Assembly (NCBI RefSeq): GCF_003933745.1
Contig: NZ_RSEB01000009.1
Location: 45,373-109,372, forward strand
Direction of reading: 5' to 3'
DNA length: 64,000 nt
Source of the DNA: Glycomyces terrestris
Lineage (GTDB): Bacteria; Actinomycetota; Actinomycetes; Mycobacteriales; Micromonosporaceae
The translations under genes and the position numbers were made by a program. The notes below the pieces were generated by a model. That model ran no database searches and was not told the origin of the DNA. It saw only the letters and a list, made by a program, of their open reading frames with translations. This document shows positions 60,054 to 64,000 of this stretch, piece after piece. Position 1 is the stretch's first letter. Every line of letters begins with the position of its first letter.

Positions 60054-60086
60054 ACCCGCTGACTTGGAGTTGAATTCGAAGTGAAC
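60054..60086 (-). promoter_or_regulatory. PHO box upstream of pstS
   Basis: On the minus strand three 11-base units follow each other: GTTCACTTCGA, ATTCAACTCCA and AGTCAGCGGGT. The first two fit the PhoP repeat well, the third only partly. They are 94 to 83 bases and further from the pstS start. Confidence 0.75.
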
Positions 60087-60182
60087 GACTGAGCGCGATT
60101 CGCAACAGCGTCGAAGAGACGAAAAACGCGGGCCGCTGACCTGGGAGTTTAACCGGGTCTCGGCCCCCTCGTGACCGGACCG

Positions 60183-60830
60183 TTATGAACGGTCGAGGTG
60201 GATGTCGCCCGTCACCGCGTAGGCGACCTGGTGGGCGACGCGCACGGCGTGGTCCCCGAAGCGCTCGTAGAACCGGGCGAGGAGCACCACGTCGCCGGCG
60301 GTCTCGGAGCCGTACCCGAGGTTCGGCAGCTGCGCGTGGATGCGGTCCTGCACCGCGTCGAGCTCGTCGTCGTCGAGGCTCATCTGCGTCGCCTGGAGGT
60401 AGTCCTGCTCGGCCAGGATGCCCACGAGCTTCTCGGAGATCCGCGCCGCGGCGGCCCCCATGGCGGCGAAGTCGAGCCGCAGCGAGTCGGGGATGACCGC
60501 GGCCGGCGCGCGCAGGAGCACCGACTTCGCCACGTGCTTGGCGAGGTCGCCCATCCGCTCGAGGTCGACGGAGATCCGGACGGCGCCGAGGACGAACCGC
60601 AGGTCCGAGGCCACCGCGTCGTACTGGGTCATGAGCTCGATGATCCGGTCGTCGATCTGGAACTGGAGCGCGTTGACCAGCTCGTCCTCGGCGACGATCG
60701 CCTCGGCCGCCGCCGTGTCCCCTTCGAGGAGCGCCGCCGTGGCCTGCTCGATCGCGGCGCCGACACGGCGCGCCATGTCGACCAGCAGCGCATTGAGCTC
60801 GTCCAGGTGCTGGTGGAACGGGTTCGACAT
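60183..60830 (-). CDS. phoU: Phosphate-signalling protein PhoU
   Basis: A 215-residue all-helical protein of two PhoU repeats with their metal-binding motifs, ISVDLERMGDLAKHVAKSVL (about residues 88-107) and LARFYERFGDHAVRVAHQVA (about 185-204). PhoU links the Pst transporter to the PhoR sensor and keeps the pho response off when phosphate is high. The start is ATG 60830. It lies upstream of pstS on the same strand but has 211 bases with a separate PHO box after it, so pstS can be transcribed on its own. Confidence 0.94.
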   Translation of the reverse strand: MSNPFHQHLDELNALLVDMARRVGAAIEQATAALLEGDTAAAEAIVAEDELVNALQFQIDDRIIELMTQYDAVASDLRFVLGAVRISVDLERMGDLAKHVAKSVLLRAPAAVIPDSLRLDFAAMGAAAARISEKLVGILAEQDYLQATQMSLDDDELDAVQDRIHAQLPNLGYGSETAGDVVLLARFYERFGDHAVRVAHQVAYAVTGDIHLDRS

Positions 60831-61010
60831 GATCGACCAATCGCGGTTCGGAGAGATGGACGCGAGCCGCGTCGCGGGCAGTCTCAGTCTAGAGGCAGGG
60901 TGCCGCGCGCGTGGCGCCCGGCGTCGCACGCAAACGCCGGACGCACCCCCTTGGACGACCGGCGTTAGAGTGAGTCCCAAGCACGATCGATCCCCAGGGA
61001 GCGGACCCAG

Positions 61011-61703
61011 ATGACGTACCCCTCGCAGCCCGGCTACCCGAGCCCGTACGGCCAGCAGCAGCTGCCCCCAGGCCGCCAGCAGAGCAGCCTGTGGCTCATC
61101 GGCGGATCGATCATCCTGGTGCTCATCATCCTCATGACGGTCATCCTGCTGGTGGTCCAGCAGACCCAGAACAACGACTCCGCCGACGGCGGCAGCGGTG
61201 ACGGCGGCGACGGCGACGGCGGTTACACCGAGATGGAGGCCGCGCCGTTCGACGGCACCGCCTGCGCCCAGTTCGACCCCTCGGCCTTCGCCGACGAGGT
61301 CGGGGACACCATCGACGACAGCATGACCTCGAACTCCTCGTCGTCCGGGTACGTGAACTGCACCTTCTACACGACGGACAAGTTCATCTACCTGAACGCG
61401 ACGTTCAACGACTACGACACCGCCGAAGAGGCCCAGTCCTCGATCGACTACTACCGCGACACCTACGGTTCCGACTCCGAGTACGAGAGCGGCGACTACA
61501 CCGAGCTCGGGGACGACGGGTTCCACTACACCGACGCCTCCGACCCGTCGTACCAGACGACCGACCTGCGGATCGCGACCGGCAGCCTCGAGATCGCCCT
61601 CTGGGTCTCCTACGACGCCACCGAGACCGACTTCGAATCGGTGCTCGCCGGCATGGGCGAGATCGCCGCGCAGGGCGACGCGCTCTTCGTCGACCAGCAG
61701 TGA
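61011..61703 (+). CDS. Membrane-anchored extracytoplasmic protein
   Basis: A 230-residue protein. The N-terminus is rich in Pro, Gln and Tyr (SQPGYPSPYGQQQLPPGRQQ), followed by one membrane helix (about residues 24-46, LWLIGGSIILVLIILMTVIL) and a Gly/Asp linker. The remaining domain is acidic and carries two Cys (TACAQFDP and VNCTFYTT) that could form a disulfide. This is the general layout of small secreted actinobacterial proteins; no family is recognised. The ATG follows AGGGAGCGG. It has its own terminator and lies divergently upstream of phoU. Confidence 0.72.
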   Translation: MTYPSQPGYPSPYGQQQLPPGRQQSSLWLIGGSIILVLIILMTVILLVVQQTQNNDSADGGSGDGGDGDGGYTEMEAAPFDGTACAQFDPSAFADEVGDTIDDSMTSNSSSSGYVNCTFYTTDKFIYLNATFNDYDTAEEAQSSIDYYRDTYGSDSEYESGDYTELGDDGFHYTDASDPSYQTTDLRIATGSLEIALWVSYDATETDFESVLAGMGEIAAQGDALFVDQQ

Positions 61704-61707
61704 CCGA

Positions 61708-61739
61708 GCGCCCCGGCGGCCGCTCGGCCGCCGGGGCGC
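61708..61739 (+). terminator. Terminator of the 61011 gene
   Basis: Perfect 14-bp stem GCGCCCCGGCGGCC with its complement and loop GCTC, 5 bases after the stop codon. Confidence 0.85.
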
Positions 61740-61779
61740 CGCGTCGCCAGGGCCGGGAACTTCTCCCGTGAAAACCAAA

Positions 61780-61803
61780 AGAGGCCCTGTGACCAGGACC
61801 TCT
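61780..61803 (-). terminator. Terminator of tRNA-Lys
   Basis: On the minus strand stem AGAGGTCCTG/CAGGGCCTCT (one mismatch) is followed by TTTGGTTTTC, 4 bases after the tRNA CCA end. Confidence 0.7.
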
Positions 61804-61806
61804 GTG

Positions 61807-61882
<76 letters not shown>

Positions 61883-61996
61883 TTGGTGATTGAGTTCCAG
61901 CGGCGGTTTGCGCCGGTGTCCCTCGCACGAGGAGAAACTTTAGCATGTGCTTCGGGCTCCGTCTCCAGGGGTCCCCGGGGTGGCTACCCTTGAGCG

Positions 61997-63460
61997 GTGA
62001 CAAGTTTCGTAGACCGCGTGAATCTCCAGGTCATTGCCGGTAAAGGTGGCAACGGCTGCGTGTCGGTCCACCGCGAGAAGTTCAAGCCGCTCGGCGGCCC
62101 CGACGGCGGCAACGGCGGCCACGGGGGTGACGTGGTCTTCGTCGTCGACCCCAACGTGCACACCCTGCTGGACTTCCACTTCCAGACGCGCCTCCAGGGA
62201 GGCAACGGCAAGCACGGCCAGGGCTCCAACCGCGACGGCGCCACGGGCGAGTCCGTCAGGGTTTCCGTCCCCAACGGCACCGTCATCTACTCCGGCGGCG
62301 AGGTCATCGCCGACCTCACCGGCGCCGGCACCGAGGTCACGGTCGCGAAGGGCGGCCGCGGCGGCCGCGGCAACCGCGCGCTCGTCAGCTCCAAGCGGAA
62401 GGTCCCCGGCTTCGCCGAACTCGGCGAACCCGGCGACGAGCTCGAGGTGGTCCTCGAACTCAAGAGCGTCGCCGACGTCGGCCTGGTGGGCTTCCCCTCC
62501 GCGGGCAAGTCCTCCCTCATCGCCGCGATGTCGGCCGCCCGGCCGAAGATCGCCGACTACCCGTTCACCACGCTGACCCCGAACCTCGGAGTCGTCTCCG
62601 CGGGTGAGACGACCTACACCATCGCCGACGTCCCAGGCCTCATCCCGGGCGCCGCCGCCGGCAAGGGCCTCGGGCTCGAGTTCCTGCGGCACATCGAGCG
62701 CTGCGCGGTCCTCGCCCACGTGGTCGACTGCGCCAACCTCGAGTCGGACCGCGACCCGGCCTCCGACATCGACGCCCTCGAGCACGAACTCGCCGAGTAC
62801 GGCGGACTCGCCGACCGGCCGCGCATCATCGTCCTCAACAAGATCGACGTCCCCGACGGCCGCGAGCTCGCCGAGTACGTGCGCAAGGACCTCGAGAAGT
62901 ACGGGTGGCCCGTCTACCTCGTGAGCGCCGTCAGCCACGAAGGGCTGAAGGAGCTCAACTTCGCCTTCGCAAGAGAGGTGCGGGAGTTCCGCGCCGCGCA
63001 GCCCCCGGTCGAGGCGACCCGCGCGATCATCCGCCCTGCCGCGGTCGACGACTCCGGCTTCGAGATCAAGAAGCTGGTGCCGGCCTACGAGGGCGACGTC
63101 GAATTCGTCGTCACCGGCGCCAAGCCCGAGCGCTGGATCGGCCAGACCAACTTCGAGAACGAAGAGGCCGTCGGCTACCTCGCCGACCGACTCGCGAACC
63201 TCGGCGTCGAGGACGCACTCGTCAAACAGGGCGCGGTCCCCGGCTCGATCGTCAAGATCGCCGATCACGAATTCGAGTGGCAGCCGACCGACCCGAACAT
63301 CGTCGCGACCGTCGGCCCCCGCGGCACCGACGCCCGCTTCGAAGTCAGCGACCGCAAGGGCGCCGACGAACGCCTCGCTGAACGCAAGGAGCGCCGCGCC
63401 GAACTGCTCGAGCGAGTCGCCAAAGAGAAGGAAGCGAGGGGCAAGAGCCGCCGCGGCTAG
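61997..63460 (+). CDS. obg: Obg/CgtA ribosome-associated GTPase
   Basis: A 487-residue GTPase starting with GTG 61997. The Gly-rich Obg fold covers about residues 1-157 ([32 protein letters not shown]). The G domain has G1 [10 protein letters not shown]2/G3 regions [13 protein letters not shown] and [13 protein letters not shown]4 NKID and G5 SAVS. The C-terminal OCT domain (about 345-420) and a charged tail complete the actinobacterial form. Obg helps assemble the 50S subunit and responds to GTP and ppGpp. Usually rplU and rpmA precede it; here a tRNA-Lys gene does. Confidence 0.96.
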   Translation: MTSFVDRVNLQVIAGKGGNGCVSVHREKFKPLGGPDGGNGGHGGDVVFVVDPNVHTLLDFHFQTRLQGGNGKHGQGSNRDGATGESVRVSVPNGTVIYSGGEVIADLTGAGTEVTVAKGGRGGRGNRALVSSKRKVPGFAELGEPGDELEVVLELKSVADVGLVGFPSAGKSSLIAAMSAARPKIADYPFTTLTPNLGVVSAGETTYTIADVPGLIPGAAAGKGLGLEFLRHIERCAVLAHVVDCANLESDRDPASDIDALEHELAEYGGLADRPRIIVLNKIDVPDGRELAEYVRKDLEKYGWPVYLVSAVSHEGLKELNFAFAREVREFRAAQPPVEATRAIIRPAAVDDSGFEIKKLVPAYEGDVEFVVTGAKPERWIGQTNFENEEAVGYLADRLANLGVEDALVKQGAVPGSIVKIADHEFEWQPTDPNIVATVGPRGTDARFEVSDRKGADERLAERKERRAELLERVAKEKEARGKSRRG

Positions 63461-63490
63461 GCCCCATTTGCGCACTGACCTGCGAGAACA

Positions 63491-63541
63491 CGGGGTTTGC
63501 AAGGGTGTGGCGCCGAGCACGCACCCCCCTTGCAAACCCCG
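63491..63541. repeat. 14-bp inverted repeat after obg
   Basis: Perfect arms CGGGGTTTGCAAGG and CCTTGCAAACCCCG with a 23-base spacer, 31 bases after the obg stop. It may be the obg terminator, although the spacer is long and no T-run follows, or a binding site in the rrn upstream region. Confidence 0.65.
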
Positions 63542-63742
63542 GTTCAGGGTCGCGTAAATTTGTTCTTGCCCGCGGGGGAAACGGACAGGAAAGCCGAAAG
63601 GACCTGGACGAAAACCAAAAGGGCAAATCTCCGAACGAATCGATCGGGGGGCCAAAACGGCCCGAAAACCGGTCTGGTAAGTTACTGGAGCCGCTCCGGT
63701 CGGAGAGGAACTTCCAAGAAGTTTCAGATCTGATTAGTGCGT
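63542..63742 (+). promoter_or_regulatory. rRNA operon upstream promoter region
   Basis: Upstream of the 16S leader the composition turns A-rich (AAAACCAAAAGGG near 63610). TAAGTT at 63678-63683, in the context CTGGTAAGTTACTGGAG, is the best -10 candidate, but no clear -35 is found. One or more rrn promoters are expected here; exact positions are uncertain. Confidence 0.4.
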
Positions 63743-63955
63743 GTTGTTTGAGAACTCAACAGGGTGTTTGGATGGTCAGCGTGTGGGCTGGCTGGAGTGT
63801 CTGGCGCTAGGTCGCTGGATGGTTCGGTTGGTACTGTTTTTGACTGTCTTTTCCTTGGGGCACTGATGAGGTGCCTCGTGAAAATCGGTCAGGACATGCT
63901 TCGACACATACTGTGAGTCACTGTTCCCGTTATGGGGGTGGTGCGCGACAAGTTT
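63743..63955 (+). ncRNA. 16S rRNA leader with nut-like antitermination elements
   Basis: GTTGTTTGAGAACTCAAC at 63743-63760 forms the boxB-like stem common in actinobacterial rrn leaders. The GGTGTTTGGATGGT stretch after it resembles a boxA. Pairing sequences closer to 16S (GGGGCAC and GTGCCTC near 63860) may form the processing stem. The leader runs to the 16S start. Confidence 0.6.
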
Positions 63956-64000
63956 TTGTTGGAGAGTTTGATCCTGGCTCAGGACGAACGCTGGCGGCGT
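63956..64000 (+). rRNA. rrs: 16S ribosomal RNA, 5' end only
   Basis: GAGAGTTTGATCCTGGCTC is the universal 16S 5' sequence, followed by AGGACGAACGCTGGCGGC. The start is set by aligning GAGTTTG (63964) with position 9 of Escherichia coli 16S. The gene continues beyond the window. Confidence 0.97.

Overview
The window is high-GC actinobacterial DNA (strong G/C third positions, many GTG starts, WhiB, mycoredoxin, PHO boxes built from GTTCACC units, XRE/DUF397 pairs). The gene order nudC, mrx, uvrD2, whiB7, ABC1 kinase, DUF5679, DUF45 peptidase, DUF2342, PDZ/Lon, UPF0182 matches the conserved block around Mycobacterium tuberculosis Rv3193c-Rv3199c. I would guess a Glycomyces- or Micromonospora-like actinomycete, but the genus is inference only. 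The window starts inside a gene and ends in the first bases of a 16S rRNA gene.

Layout. 1-5035: three genes with WD/PQQ-type propeller or membrane proteins, including an Hsp70-ATPase/propeller fusion. 5227-8091: two aldo/keto reductases divergent from a LysR regulator. 8196-9793: YCII/DGPF protein with an ECF42-type sigma factor. 9995-18535: secreted deacetylase-lectin, DUF418 membrane protein, stand-alone SNF2 ATPase, MarR regulator divergent from a methyltransferase with two clear operators, kinase-like phosphotransferase and small unknowns. 18586-22600: TetR regulator divergent from an MFS exporter and FAD monooxygenase, with a 17-bp palindromic operator.

22620-31180 is an accessory island of lower and uneven GC next to tRNA-Trp. 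It carries a DUF4143 ATPase, a DUF2075 nuclease-helicase, a PIN-domain DUF4935 protein, a truncated DUF5131 gene head-to-head with a truncated membrane-protein gene, and a tyrosine integrase broken by an in-frame TGA. Three copies of a GGCCCGG-type terminator followed by TTGCAGG lie at 22.6, 26.3 and 31.1 kb and may mark old junctions.

31342-33783: metNIQ-type transporter operon preceded by a cysteine-rich leader peptide. 33879-37395: two M16 peptidases and NudC in one overlapping operon. 37414-50560: EamA transporter and the conserved uvrD2-whiB7 block; whiB7 has a long leader with a promoter, nested small ORFs, a terminator and a competing hairpin. 50616-54371: PASTA kinase, small Cys protein, XRE/DUF5753 regulator and DUF397 protein. 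54917-60830: small membrane proteins and the phosphate system, with phoU-pstS-pstC-pstA on the minus strand and pstB convergent on the plus strand, each side having its own PHO box. 61011-64000: membrane protein, tRNA-Lys, obg and the rrn leader.

The most interesting signals are the Cys-rich leader of the methionine transporter, the whiB7 attenuator, the split pst locus with two PHO boxes, and the decayed island at tRNA-Trp. No CRISPR array, prophage structural module or biosynthetic gene cluster is visible.
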